Below are positions 42,664-50,360 of a stretch of 57,641 nt of DNA, one piece after another. The translations under genes were made by a program, and so were the position numbers. The notes beneath the pieces were generated by a model. It had not been told where the DNA came from. It made no database searches and worked only from the letters and a program-made list of their open reading frames with translations. Within the stretch, counting starts at the first letter, position 1. The number at the start of each line of letters is the position of its first letter. This DNA is from Candidatus Saccharimonadota bacterium (GTDB lineage: Bacteria; Patescibacteriota; Saccharimonadia; Saccharimonadales; Saccharimonadaceae), in assembly GCA_030645815.1 (NCBI GenBank), contig JAUSMW010000030.1:1-57641 (forward strand), in the 5' to 3' direction.

Positions 42664-42699
42664 CCCCGAGGCGCCGCACATATAGTGAGCGCCTCGGGG
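42664..42699 (-). terminator. GC-rich hairpin after Clp-N gene 2
   Basis: CCCCGAGGCGC (42664-42674) and GCGCCTCGGGG (42689-42699) form a perfect 11-bp stem with a 14-base loop. As in unit 1 it sits between the inner and outer arms and lacks a T-run. Confidence 0.55.
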
Positions 42700-42715
42700 A
42701 CCTATCCAACTGCCG

Positions 42716-43198
42716 CTAGGCCGCCTGCGCTTCGAATGTTTCGTCGAACAAAGCAGCTTCGATACCCAGATGCGTGAAGACAGTCTGGTTGAGGAGGACA
42801 CTTGTGCCCTTCTCTCCATCAATCATCGCCCGCAGCAAACTGCGCATCTGCCCTTCGGCAGAATCGTTCTCGTCGACGAGCCGAATGGCCTGCTCGACCT
42901 GGACCGAGAACCTCGGCCTCCACTGCTGAGGACAATCCCACTGCGGCTTCTTCTTGAGGAGTGCGTAAGGCGCACCCTGCACGTCCTCGACCGCGAGACC
43001 TTCGTTGCGGAGGGACTCGGCGATTTCGAGCTCGTCGCACTCAAGAAGTGCCGTTAGAACGTGCACGGAGTGGGTTGTTTCGTAGCGCTTGTCTCCTGCC
43101 TCGACACGAGCACCATTTAGCACGTTCTGAACTTCCGGAGCGAGCATTTCGATTTTCTCGAAAATGTTGAACTTGTGAGCTACTTCTTGAACTGCCAA
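42716..43198 (-). CDS. Stand-alone Clp N-domain protein 2
   Basis: 160 aa from TTG 43198, with SD GAGGAG seven bases upstream; the ATG at 43205 is in another frame. First repeat about 18-75 (LAPEVQNVLNGARVEAG, HSVHVLTALLECDELEIAESLRNEGL), second about 95-155 (FSVQVEQAIRLVDEND, MRSLLRAMIDGEKG). Acidic, G+C-rich, no ATPase. A second ORF begins at the ATG within the conserved AGATATGA leader motif (43283) and runs out of frame across this start, so it may control initiation at the TTG. Probably an adaptor, decoy or phospho-residue reader for a Clp protease, by domain knowledge only. Confidence 0.65.
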   Translation of the reverse strand: MAVQEVAHKFNIFEKIEMLAPEVQNVLNGARVEAGDKRYETTHSVHVLTALLECDELEIAESLRNEGLAVEDVQGAPYALLKKKPQWDCPQQWRPRFSVQVEQAIRLVDENDSAEGQMRSLLRAMIDGEKGTSVLLNQTVFTHLGIEAALFDETFEAQAA

Positions 43199-43321
43199 AA
43201 TACATCTCCTCGGGGGTTGAGGTCGTTGGATAGGTTAGGTAGAAGTTAACTGATCGCAAAACTTGATGATCAATGAACTTCATATCTATCTATTTTTAAA
43301 AGTACGTGTCCACTTAACAAT

Positions 43322-43351
43322 ATTATATCATTTTTATTACTATATTGTCAA
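43322..43351 (-). promoter_or_regulatory. Promoter of Clp-N gene 2
   Basis: TTGACA (43346-43351), 18 bases, TATAAT (43322-43327). The -35 overlaps the trailing outer arm of unit 3, as in unit 1/2, so the trailer of each gene is fused to the promoter of the next. Confidence 0.75.
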
Positions 43352-43381
43352 ATAAACAGATATGAAATTCATTGTGTTTTC

Positions 43382-43407
43382 ACCTCCAGACCCGCAGGCC
43401 TGGAGGT
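43382..43407 (-). terminator. Hairpin after Clp-N gene 3
   Basis: ACCTCCAG (43382-43389) with CTGGAGGT (43400-43407), 8 bp, 10-base loop. Same position as the GC hairpins of units 1 and 2. Confidence 0.5.
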
Positions 43408-43425
43408 CGTCCTATCAGCTTGTTC

Positions 43426-43887
43426 TCATGCCCTGATTTGCTCGACGATTGCCATGAATGGCTTGAGCGCGCTCAAGTCGTCCACGATTTTGCCCCTGTC
43501 GATATCGAGAAAATCCAAGATTTTCCTGATTGGCCCTTCGTCGTTACGAAAAAGAGCTATCGCGATATGAACCGGTTCGATATAGCCATCGTCGTAGCTT
43601 TGTGCGACCCCATGGGCACGTCGCAGATTTTCGTCAGCCGCCCTCGTAAAAGGCTTCGGAGCGGTGTGCACAAAACTTCCTTTTCCAAAGAGACAAAGAA
43701 ACCCATGTGTCACTCTTTTGGGTGTTAGCCCGTGTTTACGCAAAACTTGCGCAACTTCATCATCGCCCTTTGTGAGAGCAATGAGCAGGCACTCTGTGCC
43801 GATTTTCTCTTTGCGCAAAACGTTGGTCGCTTGTACGCGTGCAATCACAAGTTTTTGTATCGCCGCTTGATTATAGTTATTTTGCAT
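43426..43887 (-). CDS. Stand-alone Clp N-domain protein 3
   Basis: 153 aa, the clearest family member. Repeat 1 about 6-60: AAIQKLVIARVQATNVLRKEKIGTECLLIAL then EVAQVLRKHGLTP. Repeat 2 about 80-145: FTRAADENLRRAHGVAQ, IEPVHIAIALFRNDEGPIRKILDFLDID. This matches the two-repeat Clp N-domain, with no AAA+ module. Stand-alone versions are known in actinobacteria (ClpC2/ClpC3 type) where they compete with ClpC for ligands. It is first of the three tandem paralogues in transcription order. AGGGAG lies about 10 bases before the ATG. Confidence 0.78.
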   Translation of the reverse strand: MQNNYNQAAIQKLVIARVQATNVLRKEKIGTECLLIALTKGDDEVAQVLRKHGLTPKRVTHGFLCLFGKGSFVHTAPKPFTRAADENLRRAHGVAQSYDDGYIEPVHIAIALFRNDEGPIRKILDFLDIDRGKIVDDLSALKPFMAIVEQIRA

Positions 43888-43995
43888 ACATCAACGCTCC
43901 CTAGAGCGAATTGGCTTGGATAGGATTGAGGTCAATAAATGCACCTCATATCTATTTACTTTGAAAGTACGTTTCCACCACTGGAAATTAGATTT

Positions 43996-44024
43996 ACTAT
44001 ATACCCGATGGTAAATTTTGTAAA
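43996..44024 (-). promoter_or_regulatory. Promoter of Clp-N gene 3
   Basis: TTTACA (44019-44024), 17 bases, TATAGT (43996-44001). It lies back-to-back with the murI promoter. The 5' end hairpin TTTCCA/TGGAAA (43972-43987) matches that of unit 1. This promoter lacks the outer-arm sequence, because no further unit lies upstream. Confidence 0.7.
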
Positions 44025-44047
44025 TAGCGATGCTATACTTGTGATAT

Positions 44048-44689
44048 ATGAAGATTGGCGTATTTGATTCTGGTATTGGTGGTGAAGCATTGGCACAAGC
44101 ACTACAAAAAAGCTTTCCGAGCGCTGAAATGTTCGTGGTTAACGATCGTAACAACGTACCATACGGAGATAAATCAGATATAAAAATTATTGAATTAACA
44201 AATCAAGCTATTCAACCTTTACTAGAAAGAGGCTGCGATGTCATTGTGATTGCCTGTAATACTGCAACTGCTGTAGCGATAGAGACTCTGCGAAAAAAAT
44301 ATCCGGACCAACACTTTATCGGTATCGAACCAATGATAAAAACTGCCTCCAACCAAACAAAGACGAATGTTATTGCCGTCTGCGCCACGCCTGCAACCCT
44401 AGCTAGCGAACGATATAAAAATCTAGTTAATAAATATGCATCACACCTAACAATTGTAGAGCCAGATTGTAGCAATTGGGCCTACATGATTGAGCACAGC
44501 GAAATAAACGAACAAGAAATAGCTAGTGTAATAAATAATGTATGCGAACGCGGAGCGGACGTTATAGTGCTGGGCTGTACGCACTATCATTGGATCAAAG
44601 AACGCATAGAAAATCTAACAAATGGGAAAGCCTCAGTGCTGGAACCATCAGAGGCTATTGGTCGTCGTGTTAGTGAACTATTGGGTTAA
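44048..44689 (+). CDS. murI: Glutamate racemase
   Basis: 213 aa, shorter than the usual ~260. Makes D-glutamate for peptidoglycan. FDSGIGG at the N-terminus, DRNNVPYG, the first catalytic Cys in IACNTATAVAIE (about 72) and the second in VLGCTHYHWI (about 177) are all present. The murD gene converges on it with a 12-nt overlap. TGC-TATACT (44034-44039) ends eight bases before the ATG. Confidence 0.92.
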   Translation: MKIGVFDSGIGGEALAQALQKSFPSAEMFVVNDRNNVPYGDKSDIKIIELTNQAIQPLLERGCDVIVIACNTATAVAIETLRKKYPDQHFIGIEPMIKTASNQTKTNVIAVCATPATLASERYKNLVNKYASHLTIVEPDCSNWAYMIEHSEINEQEIASVINNVCERGADVIVLGCTHYHWIKERIENLTNGKASVLEPSEAIGRRVSELLG

Positions 44690-45961
44690 AGATTTTACAG
44701 CAGATATAAACTTATCGCCCCTATCGGCGTAGTTTTTAAACATCCCTATACTAGAGCAAGCTGGGCTGAGTAACACCACTCCGCCACTTTCAACTAATTC
44801 ACTAGCACGCTTAACGATTGCTTGCATATCAGTATCACTACCTAGATTTTCAAAGTTTGAGAATCCTGCTTGCTGCAAGCTAGCTTGTAGGTTATCGGCT
44901 TCGCCGCCAACTAGTATTGCTTTGACATTATCAGTTGTCAGGTAATGAGCCAGTTCAGAAAAATCAGCACCTTTTGAACGTCCTCCTAATATCACTACTT
45001 TTGGCTGATGAAATGATTTGAGAGCTGCGATTGTCGATGCTGGGGTTGTTGAAATACTGTCGTCGTAATATTGTACATCACCTACTTGGCTAACAAATGT
45101 AAGTCTATGTGGTAGCCCCGTAAAGTTACGTAGAACGCTTGCGATTATTTCCGTATCCTGGGTGTAATGCCAGGCCGCCGTAATAGCAGCATATACATTT
45201 TGCAAGTTATGTTTACCTACTAATTTAACATCTCTGATAGAGTGAGCTACAACTTTGCCCTCAATCGTGATATTACCCTCACTCACAAGGGCTGTAAAGG
45301 GCACTTTTTTCCCAGGCGCACTCTCACCTATCAATCGCGAAGTTTCGTTGTCATTATAATAAATCGCTATATCATTTGATGTCTGATGAGCGATGATATT
45401 ACTTTTGGCTTTTATATAATCTTTCAAATCTGCATGGACATCCAAATGCTCAGAATCAATCATTAATAAAACCGCGATATGCGGCGACTTGTCGAGGTCC
45501 CATAATTGAAAGCTAGACAGTTCGTAGACCACGATACTATCTGGAGTGACTTGGTCGATGATATCTAATGCAGGAGTGCCGATATTGCCGACTAAAAAGA
45601 CTTTTTTACCAGCAGCCTTTAAAATCTCGTAGATTAGTGTACATGTTGTACCTTTACCTTTTGTACCGGTCACTCCAATGATTGGCGCCGGGCATTTGTC
45701 GAAAAATAGTTTGGTTGCAGTTGTTAATTCTCCGCTAACCTGAACTTTACTAAGCGCAACGCCGGGAGTACGAACACTAATATCAGCTTCTATTCCTTGA
45801 AAGTCCTTCAATCCTCCGACAAACTCTACACCGTCCGGTATTTCCCTGGCTGGATTTTCACGTTGGTCATATATAGTAAAACGAGCATCTGGATATTTCA
45901 GTTTCAGATACTGGTACGCACTCGCATTTTCAACGTCATAGCCAAGCAATGCAATTTTCAT
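44678..45961 (-). CDS. murD: UDP-MurNAc-L-alanine:D-glutamate ligase
   Basis: 427 aa. MurD adds D-Glu, the product of neighbouring murI, to UDP-MurNAc-Ala. P-loop IGVTGTKGKGTTCTLIYEIL, VYELSSFQLWDL, GKHNLQNVYAAITAAW, and the C-terminal VVILGGRSKGADFSEL with LLSPACSSIGMFKNYADRGDKF are MurD signatures. GATAAT (45968-45973, TGC extension) ends six bases before the ATG. Confidence 0.94.
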   Translation of the reverse strand: MKIALLGYDVENASAYQYLKLKYPDARFTIYDQRENPAREIPDGVEFVGGLKDFQGIEADISVRTPGVALSKVQVSGELTTATKLFFDKCPAPIIGVTGTKGKGTTCTLIYEILKAAGKKVFLVGNIGTPALDIIDQVTPDSIVVYELSSFQLWDLDKSPHIAVLLMIDSEHLDVHADLKDYIKAKSNIIAHQTSNDIAIYYNDNETSRLIGESAPGKKVPFTALVSEGNITIEGKVVAHSIRDVKLVGKHNLQNVYAAITAAWHYTQDTEIIASVLRNFTGLPHRLTFVSQVGDVQYYDDSISTTPASTIAALKSFHQPKVVILGGRSKGADFSELAHYLTTDNVKAILVGGEADNLQASLQQAGFSNFENLGSDTDMQAIVKRASELVESGGVVLLSPACSSIGMFKNYADRGDKFISAVKSLTQ

Positions 45962-45976
45962 AGATACATTATCGCA

Positions 45977-47260
45977 TTAGTTAAAGATTGTGGCTAGTTT
46001 TGCGTGCAGAGTATCGAGTAGTTCACGTTCGTTGTCGGCGACACCTGCCAGTACCCACGTTTGGTGATCAATAAACTCTTGCATCAACTTAGCAATATCG
46101 TCACGCTTGGTGGCCTCTATACGAGCAGGAACCTTTTCGTAATCATTAACTACCCCATCAAAGAAATAACGTCCAGAGTAAAATCCTGCAATTTGACCAA
46201 CCGTTTGAGCGCCCATTTGATAGCGTCCTAATGCGTATTGTTTTGATGCTTCAACTTCGTCTTCAGTTAAACGTTCTGCTAGTACTGCTTTGAGCTCACG
46301 TACGATAATATCAAATACTTCTTCGGCGGAATCAGTGTTTACTTCACCACCAATATCCCACAAACTATAGGTTTCAAATGAATTTGTATCAGACCAAATA
46401 CCATATGCCAGGCCTTTTTTGCGAGCGGCACCCATGATACGCGAGAACATTGTACCTGTCAGTAAGTGGTCTAGGCAGCCCATAGTTGCTATTTCTGGAT
46501 CTGTGAGCGGACGCGGTAGCACTAGAGCTAAACCAAAGGTCAGGTTTGGTGCCTCTTTGCGTGGAATGAGAGTTGGTTTTGTAATCTGCGGGTGCTCTTC
46601 TACCAACATCTTGAAGCGCTCGCCATCTGGTAAGTCCCAACTTTCTAACATTTGTTTTAACTGTGTTTTGCGGCCATGCAATTTACCCGCCACAACAAAA
46701 CGTAGGTTTTGAGCAGTGTGAGTTCGTTGATAATGCTCGCGGATATCTTTTACGCTGACATTATTTATCGTTTTTAATCGCTGAGGGTATGTCAAAGTAT
46801 CTTCACCTAGTAATTGCTGAATACGTGGCCACAATATACGGTTGTAATCGCTCAGGTATCCAGTGAGTTCACTTTTGACATTACCTTTTTCTGCAACTAA
46901 CTCGTCTTCACGAAACTTTGGCGATGTTATTGAAACTTGCTGTAAGTCTAATATTCTGTCCCATTCAAAATCAGCACAACTAGCATAATAATCTAGTGAA
47001 TAATCTGATGTAGAGGCGTTGTGAAAGGCGCCGTTTCTGGTAAAGTCAGCTTCGAACGCATGTTCGTCTTTGAACCTAGCGTTTGCACCAAAGGCCATAT
47101 GCTCCATGATATGAGCTGTCTCATATATATCTTTATCACGAGTAAGTCTACTGCCAGCCCGAAAGTTGAACTGAAAACTCATGACAGTGGCATCTGGCAC
47201 GTCGATTAGTAGTCCGCGGGCCCCGGATTTTAGCTTTACTTCTTCTACTATGTGTTTCAA
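45977..47260 (-). CDS. M16 family zinc metallopeptidase
   Basis: 427 aa, TTG start at 47260 with AGGTAG upstream. The inverted zinc motif HIMEH (HxxEH) lies at about residue 50 within DIYETAHIMEHMAFGANARF, with the downstream Glu expected around EKGNVKSEL. Only one peptidase half plus an inactive half is present, the single-chain size of bacterial M16 enzymes such as PqqL or MPP-like proteases. Function unknown; no signal peptide. Confidence 0.85.
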   Translation of the reverse strand: MKHIVEEVKLKSGARGLLIDVPDATVMSFQFNFRAGSRLTRDKDIYETAHIMEHMAFGANARFKDEHAFEADFTRNGAFHNASTSDYSLDYYASCADFEWDRILDLQQVSITSPKFREDELVAEKGNVKSELTGYLSDYNRILWPRIQQLLGEDTLTYPQRLKTINNVSVKDIREHYQRTHTAQNLRFVVAGKLHGRKTQLKQMLESWDLPDGERFKMLVEEHPQITKPTLIPRKEAPNLTFGLALVLPRPLTDPEIATMGCLDHLLTGTMFSRIMGAARKKGLAYGIWSDTNSFETYSLWDIGGEVNTDSAEEVFDIIVRELKAVLAERLTEDEVEASKQYALGRYQMGAQTVGQIAGFYSGRYFFDGVVNDYEKVPARIEATKRDDIAKLMQEFIDHQTWVLAGVADNERELLDTLHAKLATIFN

Positions 47261-47286
47261 GTTTCTGCTACCTATCTGCCCACCGG

Positions 47287-49869
47287 TTAACGATTCTTTT
47301 TACGATTTTGACGTTTCTGTTTCTTTTTCTTTCGCGCTGCTGATTTTTTCTTGTTACCATCAGATTGTACACTAAAATTGATTTCTTTTTCACCACTAGT
47401 GATTTCATTAACCCCAACTTCTATCGCGCCTTCCGCCGCTCGGGTGAGCTCGGTCTCGTGAAATTCACGATGTGCGATATCACCTTTTGTGACGTGTGTG
47501 ATAGCTTTTAGAACTTCTGCACGAAGTGTGGCTTGCAAGCTGTCGAACAATTTTTGACTTTCAGCACGATATTCAACCAATGGGTCTCGCTGTCCGACAC
47601 TGCGCCAGTGAATGCCTTCGCGAAGGTGCTGCATGTTCTCGAGATGCTGCATCCACAGTGTATCTAACACCTGTAGATACACTTCACGCTCGACTGAACG
47701 CATATTTTCGCTACCAATTTCTTTTTCTTTTTTGGCATAGAGTTTGTTAACCGTTTTTAAGGCAAGTTCTCGACGAGCTTTGTCATTTTTTTCAACACCA
47801 ATTTTCAAAATTTCCTTGTCAGTAATCGGATAGACTGCCTCGAAGTTCGCAGCAAAGTTTGGGTTATTTTTGGCTGGCAAATCAGTCAGGTCGGCAACAC
47901 TGTCGGCAATCAATTTATCAATTTCTGGCTTGATATCTTCGCCCTGCAAAATTTCACGACGGATTATATAGACAACTTTACGGTGACGGTTGATGACGTT
48001 GTCGTATTGCACCACGTTTTTACGGGTGTCATAATTGTAACCTTCGACACGCTTTTGAGCAGCCTCTAGAGTCTTGGATACGGCTCTGTTTTGGATTGGC
48101 ATATCTTCATCCACACCTAGTCTATCCATCAAACCTGCGACACGATCACCTTGGAAAATACGCATCAAATCGTCTTCGGTTGAGACATAAAATTGAGTCA
48201 CACCAGGATCACCCTGACGTCCACCACGACCACGTAGCTGATTGTCGATACGACGAGCTTCGTGTCGTTCACTGCCGATAACGACTAGTCCGCCGGCTTC
48301 TTTTACGTCTTTGTCTAGCACAATGTCTGTACCACGACCAGCAATGTTTGTTGCCAAGGTGACAGCGCCTTTTTGACCGGCTTTGGCGACAATCGCGGCC
48401 TCACGTTCGTTGTTTTTGGCGTTTAGTAGTTCGTGCTTGATTTTAGCTTTGGTCAACGCCTTTGATATCAGCTCATTTTTTGCAATAGATGCAGAACCAA
48501 TCAAAACTGGGCGTCCGTCTTTTTGGTGTTCTTGTATTTCACGAACAATTGCGTTTATTTTAGCTGTCTCTGTCTTGAATATTAGGTCTGTTCGGTCATC
48601 GCGAATCAATGGCTTGTTCGATGGTACCTGTACAACATCCAGCTCATAAATCTGCTGGAACTCTTCGGCCTCAGTAAATGCTGTACCTGTCATGCCAGAT
48701 AGTTTGCCATATAGACGGAAATAGTTTTGGAATGAGATTGTTGCTAGCGTCTGACTTTCCTGTTGCACTGGCACACTTTCCTTTGCTTCGATTGCTTGGT
48801 GTAGACCTTCGTTATAACGTCGGCCTTGCATCAAGCGTCCAGTAAACTCGTCGACAATTACAACTTCGCCATCACTGGCCACAACGTAATCTTTGTCACG
48901 GCGAAATAGTGTTTGCGCACGTAGTGCTTGATCAATATGGTACACAGAACGCACAGCATCTGGACTGTACAAGTTTTTTATACCCAACATTTTTTCAACT
49001 TTTGTGACGCCTGCATCAGTTAGTCCTACACTTTTTCGTTTTTCGTCCAGTGTGTAGTCCTCTGGCGTTAATTTAGCTGCAACTTTTGAAAATTGTATAT
49101 AACTATCGGTACTTTCCGCGGCCTGAGATGAAATAATCAGAGGAGTTCTAGCCTCGTCAATCAAGATTGAGTCTACTTCGTCAACAATCGCAAAGTTTAA
49201 ATCACGTTGTCGCAGTAGTTCTACTTCGTTGACCATGTTGTCACGCAGATAGTCAAAACCAAACTCGTTGTTCGTACCATAGGTTATATCAGCTGCGTAA
49301 GCTTCTTTGCGTGTTGCAGGACGTAGTTTGCGCACCTTGGGGTCATCGTGAGCTTTGTTGTCGAAATCTTTGTCATACAAAAATGATGCATCGTTGATTA
49401 TTATACCTGTTGATAGGCCTAGGTAATCATATAGCTCACCCATCCAGCCGGCGTCACGCTGGGCTAGATAGTCATTTACAGTCACAACATGCACGCCTTT
49501 TTCAGTTAGGGCGTTTAGGTAAGTTGGCAAAGTGGCAACCAAAGTTTTACCTTCACCAGTCTTCATCTCCGCTACATTACCTTCGTGTAGTACCATTCCA
49601 CCAACCAATTGCACGTCAAAATGGCGCATCTTTAGTACGCGTGATGATGCTTCGCGAACTAGCGCAAATGCGTCGGGTAAAATATCGTCTAATGTGGTCT
49701 TTTTATTTTCTAGACGCTTTTTTAGAATGGCTGTTTGCTTTTTTAGCTCAGCGTCTTTCATAGATGCGTATTTCTCGCCCAACGCATTCACTTCCTCAAC
49801 CCGTTTGTTGAGTCTTTTTAGTATCCGCTTTTGCGGGTCACCAAACACCTTAGTTAATACTTGTCGCAT
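47287..49869 (-). CDS. secA: Preprotein translocase ATPase SecA
   Basis: 860 aa. Drives export through SecYEG. Visible: MRHFDVQLVGGMVLHEGNVAEMKTGEGKTL (Walker A), DEVDSILIDEARTPLIIS (DEAD-like), VPVQQESQTLATISFQNYFR, ATNIAGRGTDI and the helical scaffold near VLDTLWMQHLENMQHLREG. The C-terminus ends in a long Lys/Arg tail and lacks the CxC...CH zinc motif used for SecB binding, as in many organisms without SecB. SD GAGGAGG lies upstream. Confidence 0.97.
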   Translation of the reverse strand: MRQVLTKVFGDPQKRILKRLNKRVEEVNALGEKYASMKDAELKKQTAILKKRLENKKTTLDDILPDAFALVREASSRVLKMRHFDVQLVGGMVLHEGNVAEMKTGEGKTLVATLPTYLNALTEKGVHVVTVNDYLAQRDAGWMGELYDYLGLSTGIIINDASFLYDKDFDNKAHDDPKVRKLRPATRKEAYAADITYGTNNEFGFDYLRDNMVNEVELLRQRDLNFAIVDEVDSILIDEARTPLIISSQAAESTDSYIQFSKVAAKLTPEDYTLDEKRKSVGLTDAGVTKVEKMLGIKNLYSPDAVRSVYHIDQALRAQTLFRRDKDYVVASDGEVVIVDEFTGRLMQGRRYNEGLHQAIEAKESVPVQQESQTLATISFQNYFRLYGKLSGMTGTAFTEAEEFQQIYELDVVQVPSNKPLIRDDRTDLIFKTETAKINAIVREIQEHQKDGRPVLIGSASIAKNELISKALTKAKIKHELLNAKNNEREAAIVAKAGQKGAVTLATNIAGRGTDIVLDKDVKEAGGLVVIGSERHEARRIDNQLRGRGGRQGDPGVTQFYVSTEDDLMRIFQGDRVAGLMDRLGVDEDMPIQNRAVSKTLEAAQKRVEGYNYDTRKNVVQYDNVINRHRKVVYIIRREILQGEDIKPEIDKLIADSVADLTDLPAKNNPNFAANFEAVYPITDKEILKIGVEKNDKARRELALKTVNKLYAKKEKEIGSENMRSVEREVYLQVLDTLWMQHLENMQHLREGIHWRSVGQRDPLVEYRAESQKLFDSLQATLRAEVLKAITHVTKGDIAHREFHETELTRAAEGAIEVGVNEITSGEKEINFSVQSDGNKKKSAARKKKKQKRQNRKKNR

Positions 49870-49964
49870 CGTAGCTCAAAGCCTCCTCGTCTGACAATTT
49901 CTGCAATATTAGTATCGATTATACTCTGTTTATCGCTGTAATAAAACCCTTATAGATAACGAAA

Positions 49965-50336
49965 TTAACTCTCTCTTTGAAAGCTTCTCTTGAACTTGCT
50001 CAAAAGACCGTGTGGGCCGCGATGATCAATGTGTTGTTCGCGATATTTTCTAGCCTGGGCTATGATTTTTGCCTCGACAATATCAATCGATGCCAATATA
50101 TTGACCGTAGAATCTTTGGCAACTAATTTGTGTTCGGGAACGTGAATAATAACTTCGGTCTCGTATTTATCCCCCTCGCCCTTGTTAGATTGGCGAATTG
50201 TGACCTCGGCCGAGACGCTCTTTGTAGCGTGCCTTGGCAAATATCTATCGACACCACCTATCTTTTTAGTGGCATATTTTTTTGTCTTTTCATCGAGTTC
50301 AACTTTGATACCAGTGAGCTTTATATTTCTAATCAT
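49965..50336 (-). CDS. hpf: Ribosome hibernation promoting factor, short form
   Basis: 123 aa. The N-terminal beta-alpha-beta domain (GIKVELDEKTKKYATKKIGGVDRYLPRHA, EVIIHVPEHKLVAKDST, NILASIDIVEAKIIAQARKYREQH) is that of HPF/RaiA, which binds the 30S decoding region. The dimerising C-terminal domain of long HPF is absent; instead there is a short basic tail. SD AAAGGGGG is five bases before the ATG. Confidence 0.88.
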   Translation of the reverse strand: MIRNIKLTGIKVELDEKTKKYATKKIGGVDRYLPRHATKSVSAEVTIRQSNKGEGDKYETEVIIHVPEHKLVAKDSTVNILASIDIVEAKIIAQARKYREQHIDHRGPHGLLSKFKRSFQRES

Positions 50337-50360
50337 ATGCCCCCTTTATTTGTATCTTTA

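Larger units (their letters stand above)
42634..43295 (-). repeat. Clp-N unit 2: nested inverted repeats around the gene
   Basis: Outer arms 42634-42656 and 43273-43295 pair along all 23 nt in minus-strand RNA; the three differences from perfect identity all give G.U pairs. Inner arms 42700-42710 and 43225-43235 are perfect 11-mers (ACCTATCCAAC and its complement) and differ from unit 1 at four positions with compensating changes on both sides. Confidence 0.7.
43350..43961 (-). repeat. Clp-N unit 3: nested inverted repeats around the gene
   Basis: Outer arms 43350-43373 and 43938-43961 pair over 24 nt with four G.U pairs and one mismatch in minus-strand RNA. The inner pair is reduced to TCCTATC (43410-43416) with GATAGGA (43919-43925), seven bp, but occupies the same places: nine bases after the stop codon and in the leader before the gene. 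Confidence 0.65.

Noticed and set aside
42819-43057. Several overlapping ORFs of 70-95 codons on both strands in the Clp-N block
   Set aside because: They are shadows caused by the high G+C content; only the frames with Clp repeats, SD and promoter are kept.
41981-43961. Clp-N units as transposons or MITEs with terminal inverted repeats
   Set aside because: No transposase or target-site duplication is visible, the arms differ almost only by G.U-compatible changes in gene sense, and the inner arms covary; an RNA explanation fits better, though an ancient mobile origin is not excluded.
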